Source: Streptomyces sp. WZ-12
Lineage (GTDB): Bacteria; Actinomycetota; Actinomycetes; Streptomycetales; Streptomycetaceae
Direction: 5' to 3'
DNA length: 64,000 nucleotides
Assembly: GCF_028898845.1 (NCBI RefSeq)
Contig: NZ_CP118574.1
Coordinates: forward strand, 5,367,001-5,431,000
Made by a program: the position numbers and the translations under genes. The notes beneath the pieces are model-generated. The model searched no databases and had not been told where the DNA came from. It was given only the letters and a program-made list of their open reading frames with translations. Position 1 is the stretch's first letter. The number at the start of each line of letters is the position of its first letter. Positions 41,341 through 51,607 of the stretch are shown piece by piece.

Positions 41341-42165
41341 GTGAAGGGAAAACGCCAGCCACGCACGGCCAGGGAGAAGTACGGGGAGGAGTTGAGGATC
41401 CGTCGCATCGCTGCTGGCCTGACGCAGGAAGAACTGAGTGAGCTCGTGGTGTGTTCGCCCACGCTGATCAGCCACTTCGAGGCGGGCAGGCGGCTCCCGA
41501 AGCCGGATGACGCGCGGCGGATCGACCAGGCGTTGAAGACGGATGGCTTCTTCCTCCGGTGGTTGGAGGACCTGGAGTCGAAGTACGCCGACCACTTCGC
41601 GGCAGCAGCGGAATTGGAGACGCAAGCCGCGCTGGTCCAGCAGTTTGCGCTGTCCCTGGTGCCCGGCGTGCTTCAAACCGAGGGCTATGCGCGGGCGGTG
41701 TTCGCTGCATACCGCCCCAACCACACACCCGAGGAACTTGACGACGAGGTTGTCATCCGAACGCGGCGTGCCCGGGTCCTCGACGGGCCGTTGAAGCCGG
41801 TGATTTGGACGCTGCTCGACGAGTCCGTGTTGCGGCGTCACGTCGGCGGCCCCCAGGTCATGGCCGAGCAATTGCACAAGATCGGTGGCCTGGCTGAGGC
41901 GGGGCGGCTGAGGCTGCACGTGCTTCCGTACGGCGCCGGGGCGCACGCGCTCATGGAGAGCGACCTCACGCTCATGAGCTTCGCGGAGTCCGCCCCTGTG
42001 GCCTACGTCGAAGGCTTTCTCACCGGCAACTTGATGGATGATCCGGCGCTGGTGGCCGCGAGCCAGACCGCTTACGCTCTAGCTCTGAGCGACGCGCTGT
42101 CGCAGCAGGAGTCACTGGCCCTTGTCAAGGCCGTAGCGAAGGAACACGCAGATGGTCAGCAGTGA
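41341..42165 (+). CDS. XRE-family regulator with DUF5753 (WhiJ/Scr1-like)
   Basis: A 274-residue cytosolic DNA-binding protein. The N-terminal Cro/C1 helix-turn-helix reads YGEELRIRRIAAGLTQEELSEL and SPTLISHFEAGRRLP, and the rest is the DUF5753 effector domain (QFALSLVPGVLQTEGYARAVF, LDESVLRRHVGG, LRLHVLPYGAGAHALMES). AAGGAGG before GTG 41341 is strong. Its 3' end overlaps the DUF397 gene by 14 bases. Members of this family work with DUF397 proteins to control sporulation and antibiotic timing; the pair behaves like a toxin/antitoxin module in some reports. Confidence 0.9.
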   Translation: MKGKRQPRTAREKYGEELRIRRIAAGLTQEELSELVVCSPTLISHFEAGRRLPKPDDARRIDQALKTDGFFLRWLEDLESKYADHFAAAAELETQAALVQQFALSLVPGVLQTEGYARAVFAAYRPNHTPEELDDEVVIRTRRARVLDGPLKPVIWTLLDESVLRRHVGGPQVMAEQLHKIGGLAEAGRLRLHVLPYGAGAHALMESDLTLMSFAESAPVAYVEGFLTGNLMDDPALVAASQTAYALALSDALSQQESLALVKAVAKEHADGQQ

Positions 42166-42385
42166 GCACACCGTCTCCGACTCGTCCATGCTCACTGGCT
42201 GGTACAAGTCCAGCTACAGCGGCGGCGGTCAAGGCAACTGCCTGGAGGTCGCCCGCGGCCACGCCCACATCCCCGTGCGCGACAGCAAGCGGCCCTCCGG
42301 GCCTGCGCTGATATTCCCCTCCGTGAGCTGGTCGGCGTTCGTATCCGCCGTCAGGGGCGGGGAGTTCGGGGAGCCGACCGCCTGA
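42152..42385 (+). CDS. DUF397 small protein
   Basis: A 77-residue partner of the XRE gene. The DUF397 motifs are W-KSSYSGGGQGNCLEVA near residues 17-34, VRDSKRPSGPALIF, and SWSAFVSAVRGGEF at the C-terminus. The ATG lies inside the XRE gene with GAAGGA before it, so translation is coupled. The last 35 bases overlap the tail of the convergent MFS gene. In whiJ-like loci the DUF397 protein binds or inhibits the XRE regulator. Confidence 0.9.
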   Translation: MVSSEHTVSDSSMLTGWYKSSYSGGGQGNCLEVARGHAHIPVRDSKRPSGPALIFPSVSWSAFVSAVRGGEFGEPTA

Positions 42386-43631
42386 GGCGATCCAGCGCCC
42401 ACACCACCACCGCCCCCGCCGCGAGCACCGCTCCCAGGGCGCACACCCCGCCCCAGCCGCCGGCGACCCAGACCACCGACGTCAGGGCGGAGCCCGCCGC
42501 GCCGCCGGCGAAGTAGCTGGTCATGTAGGCGGAGTTGAGGCGGTTGCGGGCTTCGGGGCGGACGGCGTAGATGAGGTTCTGGTTGCTGACGTGGACGGCC
42601 TGGACGGCGAGGTCCAGGGCGATGACGCCGATCAGCAGGGCCGCCAGCGACCAGGTGCCGCCCGTGCCGCCGGCGGCCAACAGGGCCCAGGAGGCGAGGA
42701 GCAGGACCGTACCCGTGCCGGTGACGCGGTGGGCCAGGCCGCGGTCCGCCAGCCGGCCGGCCATCGAGGCGGCCAGGGAGCCGGCCGCGCCGACCAGGCC
42801 CAGCAGCCCGATCGTCGACTCCTGCCAGCCGTAGGCGGGGCCGGAGAGCAGGAAGGCCACCGCGGTCCACAGGACGCTGAAGCCGGCGAAGGTGAGGGCG
42901 CCGAGCGCGGCGCGCCAGCGCAGCACCGGCTCGTGGGAGAACAGGGCCAGGGTGGAGCGGAGCAGGGCGGGGTAGCTCAGACCGGCCGTCGTGCGCAGGG
43001 TCGGCAGGCGGAGGCGGAGGAGGAGCGCCATCAGCAGCATCAGGGCCGCGTCGACCCAGTAGACCGTGCGCCAGCCGCCGAGTTCGGCGAGCAAGCCGGC
43101 CGCCGTGCGGGCCAGCAGGATGCCCAGTAGCAGACCGGTCATGACGGTGCCGACGGTCCGGCCGCGCTCGGCGGGCGCCGACAGGGTCGCCGCGAACGGC
43201 ACGACGACCTGGGCGGCGACGGAGGCGAGGCCGGTCAGGGCGGTGCCGATCAGCAGCAGCGCCCCGTTCGGGGCGCTCGCCGTCACGGTCAGGAAGACGG
43301 CGGTCAGGGCGCAGAGGACGACCGCGAGCCGGCGGCGTTCGAGGAGGTCGCCGAGGGGCACCAGGAGCAGCAGGCCGAGGCCGTAGCCGGTCTGGGCGAC
43401 GGTGACGACGAGGGCGGCGGTGCCGGCGGAGAGGTGGAGGTCGCGGCCTATGACGTCGAGGAGCGGCTGGGCGAAGTAGTTGCCGGCGACCGAGAGGCCG
43501 GTGGCGACGGACATCAGGAGGAGGGTGCCGCGCCCCAGGCGGGAGGCGGGTGCTTCCGAGGCGGTGGGGCCGGCGTCGCCTCCGGGGTTCTCACCCGGTC
43601 CGGTCCCTGCTCGCGCTGCTGCGGTTCTCAT
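42351..43631 (-). CDS. MFS transporter, 12 transmembrane helices
   Basis: A 426-residue membrane carrier. Hydrophobic segments begin at TLLLMSVATGLSVAGNYFAQPLL; the N-half has PLGDLLERRRLAVVL as the loop 2-3 motif A and the second half repeats it more loosely at GRLADRGLAHRV. The NYFAQPLL start is typical of a branch of DHA1-like exporters often controlled by a divergent LysR gene, as here. ATG 43631 is separated from lysR by 111 bases. Its stop overlaps the end of the DUF397 gene tail to tail by 35 bases. Substrate unknown. Confidence 0.88.
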   Translation of the reverse strand: MRTAAARAGTGPGENPGGDAGPTASEAPASRLGRGTLLLMSVATGLSVAGNYFAQPLLDVIGRDLHLSAGTAALVVTVAQTGYGLGLLLLVPLGDLLERRRLAVVLCALTAVFLTVTASAPNGALLLIGTALTGLASVAAQVVVPFAATLSAPAERGRTVGTVMTGLLLGILLARTAAGLLAELGGWRTVYWVDAALMLLMALLLRLRLPTLRTTAGLSYPALLRSTLALFSHEPVLRWRAALGALTFAGFSVLWTAVAFLLSGPAYGWQESTIGLLGLVGAAGSLAASMAGRLADRGLAHRVTGTGTVLLLASWALLAAGGTGGTWSLAALLIGVIALDLAVQAVHVSNQNLIYAVRPEARNRLNSAYMTSYFAGGAAGSALTSVVWVAGGWGGVCALGAVLAAGAVVVWALDRLRRSAPRTPRP

Positions 43632-43742
43632 GGGGCCAAGCGTCCGGCCCGGGGCATCGATCGGTCCAACGCATTGTTTTCATTGCATCGATCGCGATGG
43701 GTGATGGATCGAGGAGGGCTGGGCGCGCTTACGATCGCGCGC
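43632..43742. promoter_or_regulatory. LysR/MFS divergent promoter with repeated GCATCGATCG
   Basis: GCATCGATCG occurs at 43654-43663 and 43685-43694, exactly 31 bases (three helical turns) apart. The second copy is part of the inverted repeat CATCG-ATCG-CGATG (43686-43699). The layout fits a LysR tetramer bound to two sites in the shared promoter. Confidence 0.55.
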
Positions 43743-44618
43743 ATGGAGCTCCAGCAGATGCGGTACGTCGTCGCGGTCGCCGAGACCGGTGGGTTCACCC
43801 GGGCCGCGGAGCGCTGCCATGTGGTGCAGTCCGCGCTCAGCCATCAGATCGCCCGGCTGGAGAAGGAGTTGGGGGCGCGGCTCTTTGACCGGACCAGTCG
43901 GAGCGTGCGGCTGACCGCCGCGGGGGAAGCCTTCGTTCCGGTCGCCCGGCAGGCGCTCCAGGCGGCCGAGCGGGCGCGCGCGGAGGTGGAAGCGGTGAGC
44001 GGCGCGGTGCGCGGGCGGCTGGCGGTGGGGGCGATCTCGACCGTCAGCGCCGTCGATCTCGCCCGGGAGTTGGGGGAGTTCCGCACCCGGTACCCGGAGG
44101 TGCGGATCAGCCTCCGGATGGAGATGAGCGATCCGCTGCTGGACGCGGTGCGCGAGGGCGCCTTGGACGTGGCGTTCGTGGGGCTGACGCCCGGGGCGCG
44201 GACGGTCGGCGTGCGGGAGAAGGTGCTGGCGCGCGGGGAGTTGGTCGCGGTGGTGCCGCCGGAGCATCCGTTGGCCGGACGGGAGTGGACGACGCTGGCG
44301 CGGGTGGCCCGGGAGACGTTCGTGGACTGGACGGCGGGGTCGGCAGCCCGTCGCCAGCGGGACGAGGCGTTCCGGGCGGCGGGGTTGACGGCGGAGGTGC
44401 CGTTCGAGGTGACGACGGTGGAGTTCATGGCGGAGCTGGTGCGGGCCGGGCTGGGGATCGGGATGGTGCCGGAGGCGTTCGCCCGCCGGCTCGGCGGGCT
44501 GCGGACGGTCCGGGTGCGGCCGGCGCCGGAGCGGACCGAGCGGGTGGTGTGGAGCGGGCTGGGGACGTCGCCGGCCGCGGCGGCGTTCCTGGCGGGGCTG
44601 GGGGTGGAGACGGGGTAG
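43743..44618 (+). CDS. LysR-family transcriptional regulator
   Basis: A 291-residue LysR protein. The N-terminal winged helix-turn-helix is MELQQMRYVVAVAETGGFTR, AERCHVVQSALSHQIARLEK and LGARLFDRTSRSVRLTAAG; the effector domain follows from about residue 90 (GRLAVGAISTVSAVDLA). ATG 43743 starts the standard domain; the frame runs open upstream through the promoter without similarity. Divergent from the MFS gene, which it presumably controls together with itself. Confidence 0.93.
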   Translation: MELQQMRYVVAVAETGGFTRAAERCHVVQSALSHQIARLEKELGARLFDRTSRSVRLTAAGEAFVPVARQALQAAERARAEVEAVSGAVRGRLAVGAISTVSAVDLARELGEFRTRYPEVRISLRMEMSDPLLDAVREGALDVAFVGLTPGARTVGVREKVLARGELVAVVPPEHPLAGREWTTLARVARETFVDWTAGSAARRQRDEAFRAAGLTAEVPFEVTTVEFMAELVRAGLGIGMVPEAFARRLGGLRTVRVRPAPERTERVVWSGLGTSPAAAAFLAGLGVETG

Positions 44619-44741
44619 GGGAGGTCGGACCCGTATAGCCGGGCCCATATAGAGGGGAAGGGGACGGGCGGGCTCTGCCTGGTGGGACGGGGTGGGGTGC
44701 CGCGGGCGCGTGGGGTGGGTGCGGCACCGGTTACGGTCGAG

Positions 44742-46256
44742 GTGTGCACCACGAGCCCGACGCCTGCCCGGAGAGCGGAACCGACGCCCGCACGGAGACC
44801 GGGTCCGAGAAACGCCCGGGGACCGGCCCCGCTGCCGGCCCGGAGACCGGTTGCCCGTCCATCGGATCGACCGGAACGGCCGGATCTACCGGATCGACTG
44901 AATCAGCCGGATCCACCGGAACGCCCGCCCCCACCGGCTGCCCCGCGACCCGCGGCCGCCCCCGCCGCCACCCCCACCCCCGGCCCGACCCCCGCGCTCT
45001 TCTCCTGGCAGTTCGCCGCGGACCCGTACCCGGCGTACGCCTGGCTGCGCGAGCATGCGCCGGTGCACCGGACCCGGTTGCCCAGCGGCGTCGAGGCGTG
45101 GTTGGTCACCCGTTACCCGGACGCCCGGCAGGCGCTCGCCGACGCCCGGCTGTCGAAGAACCCGGTGCACCACTCCGAGTCCGCGCACGGAAAGGGCAAG
45201 ACGGGCATTCCGGGCGAGCGCGGTGCCAACCTCATGACGCACCTGCTCAACATCGACCCCCCGGACCACACCCGGCTGCGCCGCCTGGTCTCCAAGGCGT
45301 TCACCCCGCGCCGGGTCGCCGCGTTCGCGCCGCGCATACAGGAGCTGACCGACCAACTGATCGACGGTTTCGCGCAGCGCGGGAGCGCCGACCTCATCCA
45401 CGAGTTCGCCTTCCCGCTGCCGATCTACGCGATCTGCGACCTGCTCGGCGTCCCGCCCGAGGACCAGGACGACTTCCGCGACTGGGCGGGCATGATGATC
45501 CGGCACGGCGGGGGCCCGCGCGGCGGCGTCGCCCGTTCCGTGAAGAAGATGCGGGCGTATCTGGCCGAGTTGATCCACCGCAAGCGGGCCGACCTCGGCG
45601 ACGACCTGATCTCCGGCCTGATCCGGGCCTCCGACCACGGCGAGCACCTCACCGAGAACGAGGCCGCCGCGATGTGCTTCGTGCTGCTCTTCGCCGGCTT
45701 CGAGACCACGGTCAACCTCATCGGCAACGGCACCTACGCGCTGCTCCGCCACCCCGCCCAGCGGGAGCTGCTCCAGAAGTCGATCGCGGCCGGCGATGCC
45801 GAGCTGCTCGCCACCGCCGTCGAGGAACTGCTGCGCTACGACGGGCCGGTGGAGCTGGCGACCTGGCGGTACGCGACCCGGGAGTTGACGCTGGGCGGGC
45901 AGCGGATCGCCGAGGGGGACCCGGTGCTGGTGGTGCTGGCCGCCGCCGACCGCGACCCGGCCCGCTTCGACGAGCCGGACGTGCTCGACCTCGCGCGGCG
46001 TGACAACCCCCACCTCGGCTACGGGCACGGCATCCACTACTGCCTCGGCGCGCCGCTCGCCCGGCTCGAAGGGCAGACCGCCCTCGCCACCCTACTGACC
46101 CGCCTGCCGGACCTCCGACTTGCGGCGGAACCGGACGATTTGCGGTGGCGCGGCGGGCTCATCATGCGCGGACTGCGCACCCTGCCGGTGGAGTTCACAC
46201 CGGAGAGCGCGACGGAGACGCCGTCGGAACCGTCCCGACCAGGCACAGTCGCATAG
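44742..46256 (+). CDS. Cytochrome P450 with an apparently frameshifted N-terminus
   Basis: A soluble bacterial P450. Core motifs: the I-helix FAGFETTVN, ExxR in EELLRYDG, and the heme loop LGYGHGIHYCLGAPLAR with the thiolate Cys (Tyr replaces the usual Phe). The core begins at ALFSWQFAADPYPAYAWL, about codon 86 of the 504-codon frame from GTG 44742. Ahead of it the in-frame codons include several rare AGA and CTA, whereas the frame two bases later, from GTG 44744, uses normal codons and reads HHEPDACPESGTDA through GTPAPTGCP up to about 44945. A one-base difference in a C-run between 44930 and 44990 would join them. Substrate and redox partner unknown; no ferredoxin gene adjoins. Confidence 0.85.
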   Translation: MCTTSPTPARRAEPTPARRPGPRNARGPAPLPARRPVARPSDRPERPDLPDRLNQPDPPERPPPPAAPRPAAAPAATPTPGPTPALFSWQFAADPYPAYAWLREHAPVHRTRLPSGVEAWLVTRYPDARQALADARLSKNPVHHSESAHGKGKTGIPGERGANLMTHLLNIDPPDHTRLRRLVSKAFTPRRVAAFAPRIQELTDQLIDGFAQRGSADLIHEFAFPLPIYAICDLLGVPPEDQDDFRDWAGMMIRHGGGPRGGVARSVKKMRAYLAELIHRKRADLGDDLISGLIRASDHGEHLTENEAAAMCFVLLFAGFETTVNLIGNGTYALLRHPAQRELLQKSIAAGDAELLATAVEELLRYDGPVELATWRYATRELTLGGQRIAEGDPVLVVLAAADRDPARFDEPDVLDLARRDNPHLGYGHGIHYCLGAPLARLEGQTALATLLTRLPDLRLAAEPDDLRWRGGLIMRGLRTLPVEFTPESATETPSEPSRPGTVA

Positions 46257-46275
46257 TTGACGATCCGTCAGTCAT

Positions 46276-46323
46276 GTGACCATTACGTGATCTCCGCTAC
46301 ACCGGCTTGTGACTGCCCGTAAC
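46276..46323. promoter_or_regulatory. Direct-repeat motifs upstream of the first rpf gene
   Basis: GTGAC-N6-GTGAT at 46276-46291 and GTGAC-N5-GTAAC at 46309-46323. Pairs of GTnAC with about 11-base period resemble the site reported for the regulator MtrA, which controls rpf genes in relatives. Only a resemblance; the second pair has one base less. Confidence 0.3.
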
Positions 46324-46429
46324 CCCGGCTACCTTTCCTCCGGCGATCGAGGTTGGTCGCGGGCCGCCGTCACGGCGCCCCCGCCCGGCCGCGATCCGAC
46401 AACTCAACCGCCGCGCGAAAGGCAACCGC

Positions 46430-47563
46430 ATGCGTTCCGGGAACGGCCGGCATCGTCGCCCCCGACAAGCACCGGCCATCTTTGTCACGGCAGGAGTGAC
46501 CGGCGCGGGGCTGGCCCTGCCACTGCTCAGCGCCAGTGGGGCGCAGGCCGCCGACGCGGCGACCTGGGACCGCGTCGCGCAGTGTGAGAGCGGCGGAATG
46601 TGGAGCTCCGCCACCGGCAACGGCTTCTACGGCGGCCTCCAGCTCACCCAGGAGATGTGGGACCACTACGGCGGCTCCGCGTACGCCTCCCGCCCCGACC
46701 TCGCCAGCCGCGCCCAGCAGATAGCCGTGGCCCAGGCGATCCTCGACGACCGCGGCCCGGACGCCTTCCCGAGCTGCGCGGTGGACGCCGGGCTGACGAA
46801 GGGCGGCCGTAAGCCGGGCGTCGACCCGGGCAGCACCAGCCGACCCACCCCGCGCCCCACGCACGCCCCCTCGGCCGACGACCCGGCCACCGGCGACCCG
46901 TCCGGCACGACGGGGGAGTCGGGCCACGCGGGCCCGGGCACCACGACGCCCACCCCGTCCGGCAGCGACGCCGCCCCCGGGTCGGACTCCGACTCCGGTA
47001 CCCCGGGCGCCCCTTCGGCGAGCCAGGACCCCACGGGCGCAACGGGCACCGCTAACCCCACAAGCCCCACGGACCCCGCGTCGCCGTCCGGATCGCCGTC
47101 CGGATCGCCCTCCGGCTCTCCGTCGGCCACTCCGTCCCCCTCGTCGTCCGAGAAGCCGACCGGGGAGCCGACCGGGGAGCCGTCGGGGGTCCCGTCCCCC
47201 TCCTCGCCTCCGTCCACGGCGCCGGACGACCCGGCCGGCCCGTCCGGCTCCGTCGATCCCGGTACGCCGCCCGCCGCCGGCAAGCACCGCGGTGTGCCGG
47301 GCGACGGTGCGGGCTCCGGTGACGAGCGGGACGGCGGCAGCGGTCGGCACGCCTCGCGCGGCGGGGCGGCGCACCGCACGCCCCCGGCGGGTGTCGGCGA
47401 CTACCGCGTACGCCCGGGTGACAACCTGTCAGCCATCGCCGAGCGCCATGACCTGCCGGGCGGCTGGCCCGCGCTCTACGACCGCAACCGCGGCGTCATC
47501 GGCTCCGACGCGGACCTCATCCTTCCTGGTCAACTGCTCGATCTCGGGCGGGCGCAGGGGTAG
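46430..47563 (+). CDS. Resuscitation-promoting factor with LysM domain
   Basis: A secreted 377-residue muralytic enzyme that cleaves peptidoglycan and helps spores and dormant cells resume growth. After a signal peptide (basic start, then FVTAGVTGAGLALPLL, cleavage near AQA-ADA), residues 41-118 form the lysozyme-like Rpf domain [15 protein letters not shown] with the catalytic Glu in CESGG. A Ser/Pro/Thr/Gly linker of about 200 residues, with GSPSGSPSGSPS runs, follows, ending in a LysM wall-binding domain (YRVRPGDNLSAIAERH...LILPGQLLDLG). GAAAGG precedes the ATG. Probably the rpfC-type gene; the second rpf follows 427 bases on. Confidence 0.93.
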   Translation: MRSGNGRHRRPRQAPAIFVTAGVTGAGLALPLLSASGAQAADAATWDRVAQCESGGMWSSATGNGFYGGLQLTQEMWDHYGGSAYASRPDLASRAQQIAVAQAILDDRGPDAFPSCAVDAGLTKGGRKPGVDPGSTSRPTPRPTHAPSADDPATGDPSGTTGESGHAGPGTTTPTPSGSDAAPGSDSDSGTPGAPSASQDPTGATGTANPTSPTDPASPSGSPSGSPSGSPSATPSPSSSEKPTGEPTGEPSGVPSPSSPPSTAPDDPAGPSGSVDPGTPPAAGKHRGVPGDGAGSGDERDGGSGRHASRGGAAHRTPPAGVGDYRVRPGDNLSAIAERHDLPGGWPALYDRNRGVIGSDADLILPGQLLDLGRAQG

Positions 47564-47777
47564 TTACCGCCGGTTCGGGGCGGTTTCGTAAAAGTGAGAT
47601 ATGGCTCTCGTTGCGGGGGGCGGGGTGGGTCCCGTCCCCCGTTTCGATACCGGGGTCCACCTGCGGAAATGTCCCCCCTGATGATCAAAAACGGTCAACT
47701 TGGTTCAGAAGATGGGGTTTGAACACCAACAGGGATTTGCTTACGGTCAGGACCGCTCGCCAAAGCGGGCTCTTCGA
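47564..47777 (+). promoter_or_regulatory. Promoter region and 5' leader of the riboswitch-controlled rpf gene
   Basis: No gene. The segment 47600-47770 is less GC-rich than its surroundings, with GATCAAAAACGGTCAACTTGG at its centre split here as GATCAAAAACGG and TCAACTTGG (about 47681-47703), and should hold the promoter for the riboswitch transcript. No consensus pair can be fixed by eye. Confidence 0.35.
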
Positions 47778-48677
<900 letters not shown>

Positions 48678-48693
48678 GCCGCCCGCGAAAGCT

Positions 48694-48735
48694 GCCCCGC
48701 CCCGGCGCGTACCCCCGAGCGCGCCGCGGCGGGGC
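48694..48735 (+). terminator. Intrinsic terminator after rpfA
   Basis: GCCCCGCCCCGGCGCG pairs with CGCGCCGCGGCGGGGC (16 positions, one mismatch) and is followed by TTCTT. The 259 bases from here to eno hold only a small hairpin CTCCC-N7-GGGAG (48865-48881) and a T-run at 48900-48906. Confidence 0.85.
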
Positions 48736-48793
48736 TTCTTATGTCCGGGCGCCCCTGCGCCGTGCCGCACCGCGCCCGAGCCCCCCCCGCTGA

Positions 48794-50275
<1,482 letters not shown>

Positions 50276-50287
50276 CGCCCGCGTCGA

Positions 50288-50315
50288 CCCGGAGGCGCCG
50301 CCCCGCGCCTCCGGG
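50288..50315 (+). terminator. Intrinsic terminator after eno
   Basis: A 10-base-pair perfect stem CCCGGAGGCG / CGCCTCCGGG with an eight-base loop, starting 13 bases after the eno stop and followed by TGTTC. Confidence 0.8.
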
Positions 50316-50485
50316 TGTTCGACCACACCACCGCCCCGCGGTGCTCCGCACGATGTGACCTGCGGGCAAAGCCGGGGCGAAGCGCGCACGTCCCCGTCCC
50401 CGGTCCCGTACCGTGGCCGGGGACGACGTGCGTCATGACGACCGCCGTGACGCGTGTGATGGACGGAAGTTGAAGGGGAGGCGAC

Positions 50486-50959
50486 GTGCCCGCGGACCGG
50501 TTCTCCACCGCGACCCGGCTCAAGGCGCTCGGCGAACAGGCCGCCGCCCGCGTCTACCGCACCAAGCGGCGCCCCCGCCGCAACCGCCTCACCGGCCGCG
50601 CCGCGCTGTTGGCGCTGGTGATGTGCTCGCTGGTGGTCGCCCTCGCGTACCCGATGCGGCAGTACATCTCCCAGCGCTCCGACGTCGCCGACCAGCGCCG
50701 CAAGGCCCAGAACGCGTCCGCCGCGCTGAACCGCCTCCGCGACGAGAAGTCCCGCTGGCAGGACCCGGCCTACGTCCGTCAACAGGCCCGCCGCCACCTC
50801 CACTTCGTCATGCCGGACGAGACCGGGTACGTCGTCCAGGACGGCTCCGGCGTCCGCGCCGCGCCCAAGGGCACCGCGGCGGCCGACCGCCCCTGGTACG
50901 ACAAGCTCTGGGACGCCGTGGACGACGCCGACGGCACCGACGTCGCCGCGGGGCGGTAG
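50486..50959 (+). CDS. Septum formation initiator, FtsB/DivIC-like
   Basis: A 157-residue bitopic membrane protein. About 38 basic cytoplasmic residues lead to one membrane span (AALLALVMCSLVVALAYPM), then a short extracytoplasmic coiled coil (RSDVADQRRKAQNASAALNRLRDEK cut at its heptads) and the DivIC signature RWQDPAYVRQQARRHLHFVMPDETGY. Such proteins bridge FtsL and FtsQ in the divisome; in Streptomyces the gene is known to be dispensable for growth but needed for efficient septation. AAGGGGAGG precedes GTG 50486. It is followed by DUF501 and ppx, the usual actinobacterial order. Confidence 0.92.
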   Translation: MPADRFSTATRLKALGEQAAARVYRTKRRPRRNRLTGRAALLALVMCSLVVALAYPMRQYISQRSDVADQRRKAQNASAALNRLRDEKSRWQDPAYVRQQARRHLHFVMPDETGYVVQDGSGVRAAPKGTAAADRPWYDKLWDAVDDADGTDVAAGR

Positions 50960-51046
50960 CCCGCACCGACGGCGACCGGCGAGACTGTACGGGCGGGCCC
51001 GCCCCGGCCGCCCGCCACCCACCACCGGCCCTCACCGAAAGCGCAC

Positions 51047-51607
51047 ATGGACACGCCCCCGCCCCAGACCGAGCCCACCGAGCCCACCGCCGCGGACATC
51101 GCCGCCTTCAAGGAACAGCTCGGCCGCCCGCCGCGCGGCCTGCGCGCGATCGCGCACCGCTGCCCCTGCGGGCAGCCGGACGTCGTCGAGACCGCGCCGC
51201 GGCTGGAGGACGGCACCCCCTTCCCCACGCTCTACTACCTGACCTGCCCGCGCGCCGCGTCCGCGATCGGCACGCTGGAGGCCAACGGCGTGATGAAGGA
51301 GATGACCGAGCGCCTGGCCGAAGACCCGGAGTTGGCCGCCGCCTACCGCGCGGCCCACGAGGACTACATCCGGCGCCGGGACGCCATCGAGGTGCTCCAG
51401 GGCTTCCCGAGCGCGGGCGGGATGCCCGACCGGGTCAAGTGCCTGCACGTCCTCGTCGGCCACTCGCTCGCCGCCGGCCCCGGCGTCAACCCGCTCGGCG
51501 ACGAGGCGTTGGCGATGCTCCCCGAGTGGTGGCGCAAGGGCCCCTGCGTGACCTCTTGCGGGCAGAGTGCCGAAGCCCCCGAAGCCCCCGAAGGAGACGC
51601 CAAGTGA
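51047..51607 (+). CDS. DUF501 domain protein
   Basis: A 186-residue cytosolic protein of the DUF501 family: AFKEQLGRPPRGLRAIAHRC, CPCGQPDVVETAPRLEDGTPFPT broken here at its Cys pair, LTCPRAASAIGTLEANGVM, and VKCLHVLVGHSLAAGPGVNPLGDEAL, with conserved Cys residues that could bind metal. The function is unknown. The stop overlaps the ppx start codon (GTGA), so translation is coupled, and eno-divIC-DUF501-ppx is a conserved actinobacterial order. Confidence 0.92.
   Translation: MDTPPPQTEPTEPTAADIAAFKEQLGRPPRGLRAIAHRCPCGQPDVVETAPRLEDGTPFPTLYYLTCPRAASAIGTLEANGVMKEMTERLAEDPELAAAYRAAHEDYIRRRDAIEVLQGFPSAGGMPDRVKCLHVLVGHSLAAGPGVNPLGDEALAMLPEWWRKGPCVTSCGQSAEAPEAPEGDAK

Noticed and set aside
46309..46323. 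Crp-type operator before the first rpf gene
   Set aside because: The halves are direct, not inverted, so it does not fit TGTGA-N6-TCACA.
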